The notes under the pieces: generated by a model
The model's input: the letters and a program-made list of their open reading frames with translations, nothing else
What the model was told of the DNA's origin: nothing
The model's database searches: none
Made by a program: the position numbers and the translations under genes
Shown here: positions 14,069 through 22,978 of the stretch, in pieces
Position numbering within the stretch: the first letter of the stretch is position 1
How the letters are laid out: each line of letters starts with the position of its first letter
Assembly (NCBI GenBank): GCA_003483565.1
Contig: DMYZ01000231.1
Span: forward strand, 8,183-72,182
DNA: 64,000 bases
Direction: 5' to 3'
Source: Prevotella sp.
Lineage (GTDB): Bacteria; Bacteroidota; Bacteroidia; Bacteroidales; Bacteroidaceae

Positions 14069-16450
14069 ATGGAAAAGCAAGACTTGCTGAGTAATTTAAA
14101 CGATTCACAGCGTCAGGCTGTAGAGTATATGGATGGGCCTTCGCTTGTTATTGCTGGTGCTGGCTCTGGAAAAACTCGTGTTCTTACTTACAAAATAGCC
14201 TATTTGTTGCAAAAAGGCATATCCCCGAATCATATTCTGGCTCTGACTTTCACCAATAAAGCGGCTAAGGAGATGAAGGAACGTATTGCAAAACTGGCAG
14301 GTGATAAACAGGTTAGATATCTTGCTATGGGTACTTTTCACTCGATCTTTTCCCATATCCTTCGATATGAAGCTCCGATGATAGGGTATAAATCCAACTT
14401 TACAATATATGATGAAGCAGATTCGAGATCTCTTCTTAAGTCAATCATCAAGGAAATGGGGTTGGATGATAAAATTTATAAGCCTGCTGCTGTTCACAGT
14501 AAAATATCCATGGCGAAGAACCGTCTTATTGATGCTGCTCATTATGCTTCAAATCGTGAATTCCTCAATAGAGACATGGATGCCAGACAGCCAGAGATAA
14601 ACCATATCTTTACAGCTTATGAAGAGCGGTGTAAAAAGGCTAATGCTATGGATTTTGACGACCTTCTTGTTCTTACATTTGTCTTGTTTCGCGATCATGA
14701 GGATGTTCGATGCAAATATGCCGGGCGTTTTCAATATGTCTTAGTTGATGAGTATCAGGATACGAATTATGCCCAACAGCAAATTGTGTTGCAGCTTACT
14801 AAGGAAAATCAACATGTCTTTGTAGTTGGGGATGATTATCAGAGTATTTATGCCTTTCGTGGAGCGAATATAGATAATATACTTAACTTCCAGAAGATAT
14901 ATCCCAATTGTCGTCTTTTCAAACTGGAACGTAATTATCGCAGCACGCAGAATATTGTGGCTGCAGCAAACAGTTTGATGAAACATAATGTCCGTCAGAT
15001 TCCTAAGGACGTGTATAGTGAAAATACTACCGGTGATAAAGTAACTTTGAAAAGTGCTTATAGCGATAAGGAAGAAGCTATTATTGTATGCAATGATATC
15101 AAGAGTATTAAGGCCCTTGATCATGACGATTATAGTGATTTTGCTATTTTGTATCGGACAAATTCACAAAGCCGTAGTTTTGAAGAGGAGATGCGTAAGC
15201 AGAATATTCCTTATCGTATCTTTGGCGGTTTGAGTTTTTACCAGCGTAAGGAAATAAAAGATATTATTGCTTATTTCCGCCTGGTAGCCAATCCTGCTGA
15301 TGAGGAGGCCTTCAAGCGGATTATCAATTATCCGGCAAGAGGTATAGGAAGTACTACCGTCAATAAAATAGCAGATGCGGCACGAACTCATAGCGTGAGC
15401 TTTTGGAGCGTTATTCTAGATCCTGTTTCTAATGGATTGGCAGTGAACAAGGGAACAATAGCCAAACTTAACAGTTTTAGAAATCTTATCAGTTCATATC
15501 TGGAAAAAGTTTCTGAGAAAGATGTCTTTCAGCTGGGACAGGAGATTATTCAAACAAGTGGTATATTCAGAGATATCTACGATAGTAAAGATCCTGAAGC
15601 TATAGCCCGGCAGGAGAACTTGGAAGAGTTTCTTAATGGTATGCAGGACTTTGTAGAAGAAAGAAAAGAAGAGGGAAGAGAAACAGAAATTTATTTGACA
15701 GATTATTTACAGGATGTGACTTTAATGAGTGATCTTGACAGCGAAGGAGATGCGGATCAGAGCAGGGTTTCATTGATGACGATCCATAGTGCAAAAGGGT
15801 TGGAATTTCCAATCGTTTTTGTGGTGGGGCTGGAAGAGAATATCTTTCCTAGTCCTATGTCTGCTAATTCTCCTAGAGGATTAGAGGAAGAACGCAGACT
15901 GCTTTATGTAGCGATCACACGTGCAGAGAAACGTTGTTTTCTGACTTGTGCCAAGAACCGGTGGCGCTATGGGAAAATGGAATTTGATACTCCCAGCCGT
16001 TTTATTCAGGATATAGATCCGATACTGCTTAATATTCAAAGCTGTAGAATGGAATATGATGACAGCATCTATAAAAGTTCAGACTTTGAGAGTGCAAGGG
16101 ATAGAATAAACTATGGCAATCATCATAGTCTTCAAGATGACAAATATAATTATTTTGGGAGCAATGCTAAGAGTGAAGGAGCTATAACAACAGATGCTGT
16201 GCCAAAAGCATCTTTAAAGAGGGTGACTCTTCGTGATATAGATTCCCGGAATACTTCTGTATCGGAAACAGGTGCAACCTCAGATGGAGGACTGGTTGAA
16301 GGAAATATTATTGAGCATCAGCGTTTTGGTATAGGTTCAGTGGTTAAGGTGGAAGGGACTGGTGAAAATACTAAGGCTACTGTTGATTTTAAGAATGCGG
16401 GAAGAAAACAGTTGTTGTTGAAATTTGCTAGATATGTTATAGTAAAGTGA
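14069..16450 (+). CDS. PcrA/UvrD-type superfamily 1A DNA helicase
   Basis: This 793-aa 3'-5' helicase acts in repair and removal of proteins from DNA. Walker A is AGAGSGKT (29-36), motif II is VDEYQDTN, motif III is VVGDDYQSIYAFRGA, and motifs V and VI are seen in MTIHSAKGLEFPIVF and LYVAITRAEKR. The last 55 residues (EGNIIEHQRFGIGSVVKVEG and onward) form a Tudor-like domain as in PcrA, which contacts RNA polymerase. Length is slightly above UvrD. It closes the three-gene run and ends at a strong terminator. Confidence 0.93.
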   Translation: MEKQDLLSNLNDSQRQAVEYMDGPSLVIAGAGSGKTRVLTYKIAYLLQKGISPNHILALTFTNKAAKEMKERIAKLAGDKQVRYLAMGTFHSIFSHILRYEAPMIGYKSNFTIYDEADSRSLLKSIIKEMGLDDKIYKPAAVHSKISMAKNRLIDAAHYASNREFLNRDMDARQPEINHIFTAYEERCKKANAMDFDDLLVLTFVLFRDHEDVRCKYAGRFQYVLVDEYQDTNYAQQQIVLQLTKENQHVFVVGDDYQSIYAFRGANIDNILNFQKIYPNCRLFKLERNYRSTQNIVAAANSLMKHNVRQIPKDVYSENTTGDKVTLKSAYSDKEEAIIVCNDIKSIKALDHDDYSDFAILYRTNSQSRSFEEEMRKQNIPYRIFGGLSFYQRKEIKDIIAYFRLVANPADEEAFKRIINYPARGIGSTTVNKIADAARTHSVSFWSVILDPVSNGLAVNKGTIAKLNSFRNLISSYLEKVSEKDVFQLGQEIIQTSGIFRDIYDSKDPEAIARQENLEEFLNGMQDFVEERKEEGRETEIYLTDYLQDVTLMSDLDSEGDADQSRVSLMTIHSAKGLEFPIVFVVGLEENIFPSPMSANSPRGLEEERRLLYVAITRAEKRCFLTCAKNRWRYGKMEFDTPSRFIQDIDPILLNIQSCRMEYDDSIYKSSDFESARDRINYGNHHSLQDDKYNYFGSNAKSEGAITTDAVPKASLKRVTLRDIDSRNTSVSETGATSDGGLVEGNIIEHQRFGIGSVVKVEGTGENTKATVDFKNAGRKQLLLKFARYVIVK

Positions 16451-16478
16451 TATTTTTTTTACTTTGATGGAAAGGATT

Positions 16479-16534
16479 ATTATAAAACAGCAAGGGAAGA
16501 AGATTTTGATCTTCTTCCCTTGCTGTTTTATAAT
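16479..16534. terminator. Strong bidirectional terminator
   Basis: Perfect 26-bp inverted repeat (16479-16504 and 16509-16534) with TTTG loop, lying between the convergent helicase gene and the 43-aa minus-strand gene. The right arm overlaps the last codons of the latter. Confidence 0.9.
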
Positions 16535-16659
16535 GTTTCATCATCGGGTTTCTGAATATTTCTAGAATACTTTTTTGGCAGATGTTTTTTCTTTCTTATC
16601 CACGCTGCCTTTTGTTTTTCATAATCCAATCGGTGACGCTCTAAAAAATTGTCAGCCAT
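16528..16659 (-). CDS. Small basic protein, 43 aa, unknown
   Basis: ATG at 16657-16659 and TAA at 16528-16530. The product begins MADNFLERHRLDYEKQK and continues with a strongly basic central part (WIRKKKHLPKK), so a nucleic-acid- or membrane-surface-binding peptide is possible. It starts 5 bases after the stop of the DUF4270 gene, preceded by an A-rich stretch with AGAAG, and ends inside the terminator. The position, spacing and clean reading frame support a real gene. Family not recognised. Confidence 0.6.
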   Translation of the reverse strand: MADNFLERHRLDYEKQKAAWIRKKKHLPKKYSRNIQKPDDETL

Positions 16660-16664
16660 GTCTT

Positions 16665-18200
16665 CTATTTTTTATCGAATCGACTATAGATAATATTAAT
16701 AGTTATTGGTGATATAGTCTTATCAAAGCTAGTTCCCTTAACCAGTTTCGTACTCGTCAAAGACATATCATGAACAACTTTTGAAATTATAGTCGTATTT
16801 GAACTTGAGGTGGTTGTGGATATACTTACAGGGATGATGACGGCTTTGTTCCAGTTAGGATCTCCTGTAGCTTTATTCTTGTACATAGAAGAAATCAAAC
16901 CTGCTATGTTGTTAAAGGTGTAAGTATTAGAGGTAGATGATGTGCTGGATGCCTTTTTTACGTATGTTGCATAGAAGGAGGTACGATAGTTGATGATATC
17001 TTCATTCTCGAAAAATGAGTATAAGCTGTCATACGGTATAATCATCAATGTTTTTGGAACGCTTAAATTGTATTTGCTCGTACTTGTATTATTGATGCGT
17101 TGAAAAATTATTTTGGCTGTATTTAAGCTGTCATAGTTATGTCCCTTCATGATGCTGTCTACAGGAATAGTGATTTCTGTAAATAAACCGGCAGGAGTTT
17201 TCAGATATGTGCAACTCTTATCGGAAACAAGAGCTTCCATAGTCGATTTACTGTTTGTAATATTGGTATGCTGCAATACTTCTTCAGTACCAGAGAAAGT
17301 TGCTATATCATGATAGGTATAGGTGGTATCCTTGCCTTGAGAGTTTCCTTTACTATTTAGCGTATCTATATGCACTGTGTAATGATAGTTAACATTAAGG
17401 TGTGTCTGGAAAAGATAGGCCATAGAGCCCGTACCACCTGTATGCTTGATATAGAATCCTGGGATTACATTGTGTATAAATCGGTATATCTGATGAAAAT
17501 CTGCCGGATTCTTGTGATACATAGCAGTTATATACCCTCCGTAATTATTATAGGTTTTCCCGTTTTTGGTGTAAGGTTCGTCCAGCCAGATTTTAATGTT
17601 TGGTGTATAATTCTTGCTGGAGCGTTCTGAAGAGGTCAGATTCATGTCGGCAAGAGTATATACCCGTGATTTTTTTATGCCGTCAGCCTTTACATAACCT
17701 TCTGCATATGGGTCAAAATTGGAGTAATAGTGTGTTCCTTCCTCCATCGGCTTTTCCATTTCATAGACCGTACATTTCATGTCTTGCAGGCTGTCACCAA
17801 AATAACTGTCATAAAATAATTGTAGAGAACAAGAGTCAGCTTTCAACTCACCTGAAGGATTTTTAGCGGTTGTAATTTTAACTTTGATGGAATCATCGTA
17901 GACATAACTTGTATCATTTTGAAAAGAAAAATTATCCAAAGCATGAAACTGTACCATATAGTCACCTGTGATATAGGCGCCGGTTTCAGGATCCTTGACT
18001 CTTCCAAGATAGCCCGTACTAGAGTTGGCAAGTACGGAATCTGCAATGACAGATTGACTGACAATTCCAAAAGTATCTGTAGAGATAATCATGTTGTCCA
18101 TATTGTCTGTCAGTGAGTTACCAAGAGTACCCGTTGTGTCGTCACATGCAGTAAGAGCAAGTGCTGCGACTGCTATTGCTGCCAAAGATTTGAATCTCAT
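16665..18200 (-). CDS. DUF4270 family lipoprotein
   Basis: This 511-aa predicted surface or periplasmic lipoprotein has lipobox LALTAC (Cys19) followed by DDTTGTLG. The family (DUF4270) is common in Bacteroidetes, and the function is unknown. The body is rich in beta-strand-like Ser/Thr/Tyr stretches, with LMIIPYDSLYSFF and FNNIAGLISSMY near the end. It lies 55 bases after the glycogen-synthase-like gene on the same strand and is followed by the 43-aa gene. Confidence 0.85.
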   Translation of the reverse strand: MRFKSLAAIAVAALALTACDDTTGTLGNSLTDNMDNMIISTDTFGIVSQSVIADSVLANSSTGYLGRVKDPETGAYITGDYMVQFHALDNFSFQNDTSYVYDDSIKVKITTAKNPSGELKADSCSLQLFYDSYFGDSLQDMKCTVYEMEKPMEEGTHYYSNFDPYAEGYVKADGIKKSRVYTLADMNLTSSERSSKNYTPNIKIWLDEPYTKNGKTYNNYGGYITAMYHKNPADFHQIYRFIHNVIPGFYIKHTGGTGSMAYLFQTHLNVNYHYTVHIDTLNSKGNSQGKDTTYTYHDIATFSGTEEVLQHTNITNSKSTMEALVSDKSCTYLKTPAGLFTEITIPVDSIMKGHNYDSLNTAKIIFQRINNTSTSKYNLSVPKTLMIIPYDSLYSFFENEDIINYRTSFYATYVKKASSTSSTSNTYTFNNIAGLISSMYKNKATGDPNWNKAVIIPVSISTTTSSSNTTIISKVVHDMSLTSTKLVKGTSFDKTISPITINIIYSRFDKK

Positions 18201-18255
18201 TTTTTGAAATATAATATGAAATTATTACACATATCGATCTTGCGGCATGTTTTAT

Positions 18256-19059
18256 TTAACCGATGATCTTATTAAAGAAGTCTATGTAGTGTTTTCCGTA
18301 ATCCTCACTGGAATAGGAGAGTATAGGTAATTTTCTGTCCTTTGTATAGTTGAGCAATTCCTCGTTGACATTATTCCCTGCTTCAATAATACCATCACTA
18401 TAGTCAATGGCAAGTTTTCCCAGTTCCCGAAAGTCGAAATTCTCATCATACTTTTTTAGTAAGTCGGACTTCGCATCTTTATATTCGACAAACTGTTTGA
18501 AATGGTCTCCTAAGTTGTTTTGGAGCTTATTTTCATACAGAGCAGTTATCACTTTTGAATTGGCAAAAGACGGTTCTTCATAATAAGCTTTCTTAATATA
18601 AAAAGGTACAACGGCACTGATCCAGCCTTGGCAAATAATAAGATCAGGAGTCCAACGAAGCTTTTTAACAGTCTCCAGAACGCCTCGAGCAAAGAAAATT
18701 GCTCTTTCACCATTGTCAGTGTAGTCTTCCCCCTTTTCATCGGCACTCATCTGCCGTTTTTGAAAGTAATCATCATTATCAATAAAATACACCTGAATTC
18801 TTGAAGTAGGAATAGAAGATACTTTGATAATCAGAGGATGGTCTGTATCGTTGATGATAAGATTCATTCCAGAGAGTCGAATCACTTCATGTAATTGCCC
18901 ACGCCGCTCATTGATGTTCCCCCATTTAGGCATGAATGTCCTGATTTCGAAACCTGCCTCCTGAGCTTTTTGTGGAAGGTCTCGGCCCAATAAGGACATG
19001 TCTGTTTCCTGTACATACGGAGCAATTTCCTGATTGATAAATAATACTTTCTTTCCCAT
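18256..19059 (-). CDS. Glycogen-synthase-like (GT5 N-terminal domain) protein
   Basis: This 267-aa protein matches only the N-terminal Rossmann domain of GT5 glycogen/starch synthases (KVLFINQEIAPYV, then LPQKAQEAGFEIRTFMPKWG, and WTPDLIICQGWISAVVPFYI). The second GT-B domain is absent, and the ADP-glucose-binding KxGG motif is replaced by QETD. It is therefore probably not an active glycogen synthase by itself. I chose the ATG at 19059, since MGKKVLF is the usual N-terminus; an upstream ATG at 19083 overlaps the promoter. Genes of this short form next to panC occur in other Bacteroidales as far as I recall. Confidence 0.8.
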   Translation of the reverse strand: MGKKVLFINQEIAPYVQETDMSLLGRDLPQKAQEAGFEIRTFMPKWGNINERRGQLHEVIRLSGMNLIINDTDHPLIIKVSSIPTSRIQVYFIDNDDYFQKRQMSADEKGEDYTDNGERAIFFARGVLETVKKLRWTPDLIICQGWISAVVPFYIKKAYYEEPSFANSKVITALYENKLQNNLGDHFKQFVEYKDAKSDLLKKYDENFDFRELGKLAIDYSDGIIEAGNNVNEELLNYTKDRKLPILSYSSEDYGKHYIDFFNKIIG

Positions 19060-19080
19060 TTTATCACTTTTAGAATACTG

Positions 19081-19088
19081 CAAAGGTA
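19081..19088 (-). promoter_or_regulatory. Probable -7 element of the glycogen-synthase-like operon
   Basis: TACCTTTG on the minus strand, 22 bases before the ATG at 19059. No clear -33 partner. Confidence 0.55.
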
Positions 19089-19229
19089 CAAAAAAAAGTT
19101 CATTTTTGGTTATAAAATCTTTTAAAACCTACAACAATAGATTATTTTGGCATATTTTTATAAAAATTCTTTCTTGTTTAAGAAAAATGTTGTTATTTTG
19201 CAGGAGATTGAAAAAACTTAATTCGCAGA

Positions 19230-20084
19230 ATGAAAGTATTCAGTAAAATAGTAGATATTCAGAACGAGTTGTTCGCAATTCGTAAAGAAGGTAAAAAAGC
19301 CGTAGGACTTATTCCTACAATGGGTGCCCTTCATGAGGGACATGTTTCTCTTATTAAAAAAAGTGTAAAGGATAACGATATTACTGTCGTTTCTGTTTTT
19401 TTAAATCCTACACAATTTAATGATCAAAAGGATTTGGAGCGTTATCCGCGTGATCTCAAAGCTGATTGCAAACTAATAGAAGAGTGTGGTGCTGATATAG
19501 CATTTGCTCCAAAGGTAGAAGATATATATCCAATGCCTGATATGCGTCATTTTGAGTTTCCGCCTATTACAACGGTAATGGAAGGTGCTCATCGTCCTGG
19601 ACATTTTAATGGGGTTTGTCAGGTTGTCAGCCGCCTTTTTAACATTATTCGTCCTAATCGCGCTTATTTCGGAGAGAAGGATTGGCAGCAGATTGCTGTT
19701 GTCAAGAAGTTGGTAAAATATATAAATTCTGATGTGCAAATTGTAGAGTGTCCTACTGTCCGTGAAGAAGATGGACTGGCTAAAAGCAGCCGTAATAGCC
19801 TTCTTGCTTCTGACGAACGTGCCATTGCTCCTAAGATCTATGAAGCATTGAAGAATAGTGTGGAATATGCTAAAACACACACCGTTCAAGAAACTCATGA
19901 TAAGGTCATTGCCGATATTAATGTTGTCGATGGTCTTGATGTCGAGTATTTTGAAATTGTTGATGGTGATACTCTTCAGAATGTGGACAGTTGGGAGGCC
20001 TGCTCTTACGTAGTGGGTTGTATTACGGTCAACTGTGGTAAAATACCAATTCGTTTGATAGATCATATTACTTATAAAAAATAA
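19230..20084 (+). CDS. panC: Pantothenate synthetase (pantoate-beta-alanine ligase)
   Basis: This cytoplasmic enzyme joins pantoate and beta-alanine with ATP to make pantothenate, the precursor of coenzyme A. At 284 aa it has normal length. The family motifs are [10 protein letters not shown] (29-38), [10 protein letters not shown], the FGEKDWQQ loop and the KMSKS-like region [12 protein letters not shown]. panD follows after 23 bases, so substrate supply and ligation are encoded together. panB is not seen. Confidence 0.97.
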   Translation: MKVFSKIVDIQNELFAIRKEGKKAVGLIPTMGALHEGHVSLIKKSVKDNDITVVSVFLNPTQFNDQKDLERYPRDLKADCKLIEECGADIAFAPKVEDIYPMPDMRHFEFPPITTVMEGAHRPGHFNGVCQVVSRLFNIIRPNRAYFGEKDWQQIAVVKKLVKYINSDVQIVECPTVREEDGLAKSSRNSLLASDERAIAPKIYEALKNSVEYAKTHTVQETHDKVIADINVVDGLDVEYFEIVDGDTLQNVDSWEACSYVVGCITVNCGKIPIRLIDHITYKK

Positions 20085-20107
20085 TAAAATATAAGCAGGT
20101 AATTATT

Positions 20108-20455
20108 ATGCAGATCGAAGTCTTGAAATCTAAACTGCATTGTGTTAAAGTCACAGAGGCAAATCTGAACTATATGGGCAGTATAACCATTGATGAGGAT
20201 TTAATGGATGCTGCGGGTTTGATATCTGGTGAGAAGGTTCAGATCGTAGATAATAATAATGGAGAACGTCTCGAAACTTATGTAATTAAGGGTGAACGTG
20301 GCTCTGGATGTATTTGTCTCAATGGTGCTGCAGCACGCAAGGTTCAGATAGGTGATATCGTAATCATTATTGCTTATTGTATACTTGATTTTGAGGAAGC
20401 CAAGACTTATAAACCAACGATCGTTTTCCCTGCTGATGGAAATAAACTCTATTGA
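20108..20455 (+). CDS. panD: Aspartate 1-decarboxylase
   Basis: This pyruvoyl enzyme makes beta-alanine from aspartate for pantothenate synthesis. It is 115 aa long. The self-cleavage site is Gly24-Ser25 in [10 protein letters not shown], where Ser becomes the pyruvoyl group. Further marks are Asn-rich [14 protein letters not shown] and [22 protein letters not shown]. It is the second gene of the panCD unit. Confidence 0.97.
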   Translation: MQIEVLKSKLHCVKVTEANLNYMGSITIDEDLMDAAGLISGEKVQIVDNNNGERLETYVIKGERGSGCICLNGAAARKVQIGDIVIIIAYCILDFEEAKTYKPTIVFPADGNKLY

Positions 20456-20481
20456 TCAATAGAATTTATAAATGAATTAAA

Positions 20482-20512
20482 AGGTTGTTTTCCGCATTAG
20501 GGGGACAACCTT
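20482..20512 (+). terminator. panCD terminator
   Basis: Inverted repeat AAAAGGTTGT/ACAACCTTTT with a short GC-containing loop, about 25 bases after the panD stop, followed by T-rich sequence. Confidence 0.7.
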
Positions 20513-20542
20513 TTCTTATTCCTTAAGAGATGTTCTTAAAAA

Positions 20543-20579
20543 ATAAAGGACTGCTTTATAATCTAAAGCAGTCCTTTAT
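20543..20579. terminator. Terminator of the carboxyltransferase operon
   Basis: Perfect 16-bp inverted repeat (20543-20558 and 20564-20579, 5-base loop), just beyond the stop of the biotin carrier gene on the minus strand. It marks the end of that operon. Confidence 0.85.
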
Positions 20580-20604
20580 AAATATATCATTTTTAAGTGT
20601 TACT

Positions 20605-21033
20605 CTATTCTATAACAACAAGTGCATCTTCTTCCATAACAGCTTGCCCCAATTTAACGCAGACAGCTGTTACCTTTCCGTCTTTCTCTGCTTCAATATT
20701 ATTGGCCATTTTCATAGCTTCAAGAACAACAACAGTATCACCGGCTTTAACTTCCTGGCCAACCTCAACATTAATACCTGTTATAGTACCTGGCAGAGGC
20801 GCCTTAACGGCATTACCTGAATTGATATTAGCTGCAGAAGAAACATTATTATTGCTTTCTTCTTCTACGGTTTTACCTAATACAGGCTTCTTCTTTTCTT
20901 CTTTTTCAGGCTTTTCTAGCTGAATTTTGAATTCTTCATCATTAACGGTGATAGAAGCGAGATAATTTTCATCAATTTCATTGACAGAAACTTTATAGTC
21001 TTTTCCGTCAATTGTATATTTGAATTCTTTCAT
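20605..21033 (-). CDS. Biotin carboxyl carrier protein of a carboxylase/decarboxylase
   Basis: This 142-aa protein carries biotin between active sites. The C-terminal lipoyl/biotinyl domain contains [15 protein letters not shown] with biotinylated Lys108. The N-terminal part ([16 protein letters not shown]) and the Lys/Glu- and Asn/Ser-rich linker (about 40-75) are typical for subunit gamma of methylmalonyl-CoA or oxaloacetate decarboxylases in Bacteroidales. It follows the 49-aa OadG-like gene by 39 bases. No membrane beta subunit follows; a terminator comes instead. Confidence 0.92.
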   Translation of the reverse strand: MKEFKYTIDGKDYKVSVNEIDENYLASITVNDEEFKIQLEKPEKEEKKKPVLGKTVEEESNNNVSSAANINSGNAVKAPLPGTITGINVEVGQEVKAGDTVVVLEAMKMANNIEAEKDGKVTAVCVKLGQAVMEEDALVVIE

Positions 21034-21072
21034 AGAAATCTTCTTTTATGATTAAACGATGTTTTTTCCCTG

Positions 21073-21222
21073 TTATGGTTTAGGAGTAATACCAAACGCT
21101 TTTGCATTCCATTGAGTGCAATGCTGCTTGATGGTAATGATGCCTGATTCTTGATCATGTACATTATTTCCTTGATATTCATAGATAGCCATAGCAATGG
21201 CTGCATATATATTCTTATCCAT
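21073..21222 (-). CDS. OadG-like small subunit, C-terminal part only, 49 aa
   Basis: ATG at 21220-21222, TAA at 21073-21075. The product contains AAIAMAIYEYQGNNVHDQES and GIITIKQHCTQWNAKAFG, which I recognise as the C-terminal region of the OadG/MmdD-type subunit encoded at this place in other Bacteroidales. The usual N-terminal membrane helix is missing, so this form is soluble and presumably acts as an adaptor joining the carboxyltransferase (14 bases upstream) with the biotin carrier. Very short genes like this are easily overlooked. Confidence 0.75.
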   Translation of the reverse strand: MDKNIYAAIAMAIYEYQGNNVHDQESGIITIKQHCTQWNAKAFGITPKP

Positions 21223-21236
21223 ATTCTTTTAATTAA

Positions 21237-22802
21237 TTACATTGGCATGCAACCGTGTTTTTTTGCAGGAAGAGTCTGGCGCTTAGTTTGCAATTGAGCC
21301 AGACCACGACAAATCCGGAAACGGGTATTTCTTGGTTCGATGACATCGTCAATATAGCCAAATTGTGCAGCTTGATAAGGATTAGCAAACTTTTCTGTAT
21401 ATTCATCTTCTTTTTCAGCGAGGAATGCCTTGACGTCACCACCTTCTTCTTTAATTTTCTTGGCTTCCTTTCCACACAGGATAGCAACAGCACCACTGCC
21501 TCCCATTACAGCGATCTCTGCAGATGGCCATGCAAAGTTAAGGTCAGCACGCAACTGCTTACACCCCATCACAATATGGCTGCCACCATAGCTCTTGCGC
21601 AGAGTGACTGTAATCTTTGGTACAGTTGCTTCTCCATACGCGTAAAGCAATTGAGCACCATGCTGGATAACTGCATTGTATTCCTGACCTGTTCCTGGAA
21701 GAAATCCTGGTACGTCAACGAGTGAAACGATAGGAATGTTAAATGCATCGCAGAAACGAACAAAGCGAGCTCCCTTGCGGCTTGCATTTACATCAAGGAC
21801 CCCTGCATATGCCATAGGTTGGTTAGCTACAATACCTACACTTTGGCCATTGAAGTGAGCGAAACCTGTAATAATGTTTTTAGCAAATTTAGGTTGGACC
21901 TCAAAGAATTCACTATGATCAGTAACAGCAGCAATGACTTTATACATATCATAAGCCTGATTAGGATCTTCAGGAATGATTTCATTCAGACTGTCATCCA
22001 TACGGTTGATAGAATCATTGCATTCTGTACGTGGAGCTTCTTCCATATTATTGGATGGAAGATAAGAAAGCAGCGTTTTGATTAATTCAAGGGCTTCTTC
22101 TTCTGTCTTTGCTGTAAAGTGGGTAACACCACTCTTGGATGCGTGAACAGATGCACCTCCTAGATGTTCTGCATCTATTTCCTCGCCGGTAACGGTCTTT
22201 ACGACTTTAGGGCCAGTCAGGAACATATATGATGTACCTTCAGTCATAACGATAAAGTCTGTCAAGGCAGGGGAGTAAACAGCACCACCTGCGCACGGGC
22301 CCATAATAGCTGAAATTTGAGGAATAACACCACTGGCAAGGATGTTACGCTCAAAGATCTCTCCATAACCGGCAAGTGCAGAAATTCCTTCCTGAATACG
22401 GGCACCACCAGAGTCATTCATGCAAATAACAGGAGCTCCCATCTTCATAGCCATATCCATAATCTTACAGATTTTTTGTGCCATGGTTTCTGAAAGAGAA
22501 CCACCATTAACGGTGAAGTCCTGAGCATAGACATATACAAGGCGGCCAGAAATGGTTGCAGAACCGGCAACGACACCATCACCAAGGAATTGTTTCTTTT
22601 CCATGCCGAAATTATGACACCGATGGAGCTTGAACATGTCATACTCCTCAAAGCTTCCTTCGTCTACAAGCATTTCTATGCGTTCGCGAGCTGTATATTT
22701 GCCACGAGAGTGCTGTTTGTCTATAGCTTTCTGACCACCACCAAGCCGAGCCTGTTCGCGCTTTGCGATCAGTTCTTTTATTTTTTCTACTTGTTTGCTC
22801 AT
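21237..22802 (-). CDS. Acyl-CoA carboxyltransferase (propionyl/methylmalonyl-CoA type), alpha subunit of decarboxylase
   Basis: This 521-aa carboxyltransferase moves a carboxyl group between an acyl-CoA and biotin. It has both crotonase-like halves: the N-terminal oxyanion region ICMNDSGGARIQEGI and GPCAGGAVYSPALTDF, and the C-terminal VDVPGFLPGTGQE and KSYGGSHIVMG. These fit propionyl-CoA carboxylase beta or methylmalonyl-CoA decarboxylase alpha, an enzyme of the succinate-to-propionate pathway in Bacteroidales. It heads a three-gene operon with the 49-aa protein and biotin carrier. Direction of the reaction in vivo cannot be read from sequence. Confidence 0.93.
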   Translation of the reverse strand: MSKQVEKIKELIAKREQARLGGGQKAIDKQHSRGKYTARERIEMLVDEGSFEEYDMFKLHRCHNFGMEKKQFLGDGVVAGSATISGRLVYVYAQDFTVNGGSLSETMAQKICKIMDMAMKMGAPVICMNDSGGARIQEGISALAGYGEIFERNILASGVIPQISAIMGPCAGGAVYSPALTDFIVMTEGTSYMFLTGPKVVKTVTGEEIDAEHLGGASVHASKSGVTHFTAKTEEEALELIKTLLSYLPSNNMEEAPRTECNDSINRMDDSLNEIIPEDPNQAYDMYKVIAAVTDHSEFFEVQPKFAKNIITGFAHFNGQSVGIVANQPMAYAGVLDVNASRKGARFVRFCDAFNIPIVSLVDVPGFLPGTGQEYNAVIQHGAQLLYAYGEATVPKITVTLRKSYGGSHIVMGCKQLRADLNFAWPSAEIAVMGGSGAVAILCGKEAKKIKEEGGDVKAFLAEKEDEYTEKFANPYQAAQFGYIDDVIEPRNTRFRICRGLAQLQTKRQTLPAKKHGCMPM

Positions 22803-22860
22803 AATATGTTTTATATGATTCTTGTTTCTTTTATTATTTCCTTATTGCAATTTATCTTTG

Positions 22861-22868
22861 CAAAGGTA
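22861..22868 (-). promoter_or_regulatory. -7 element of the carboxyltransferase operon
   Basis: TACCTTTG on the minus strand, 58 bases upstream of the ATG. It abuts TATCTTTG on the plus strand (22853-22860), forming a near-palindrome. Confidence 0.55.
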
Positions 22869-22978
22869 CTAATTTTTGCTTATATAGAAAATATTATGCG
22901 GTTAAATATCATCAATTTGAATAAGCTGTTCCTTATATTTGTTTATTATAGTTGTAGTGAAAAAATCTTTATTGGATA

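Noticed and set aside
19473..20066. Minus-strand frame of 197 codons
   Set aside because: It is antisense to panC, which has all family motifs.
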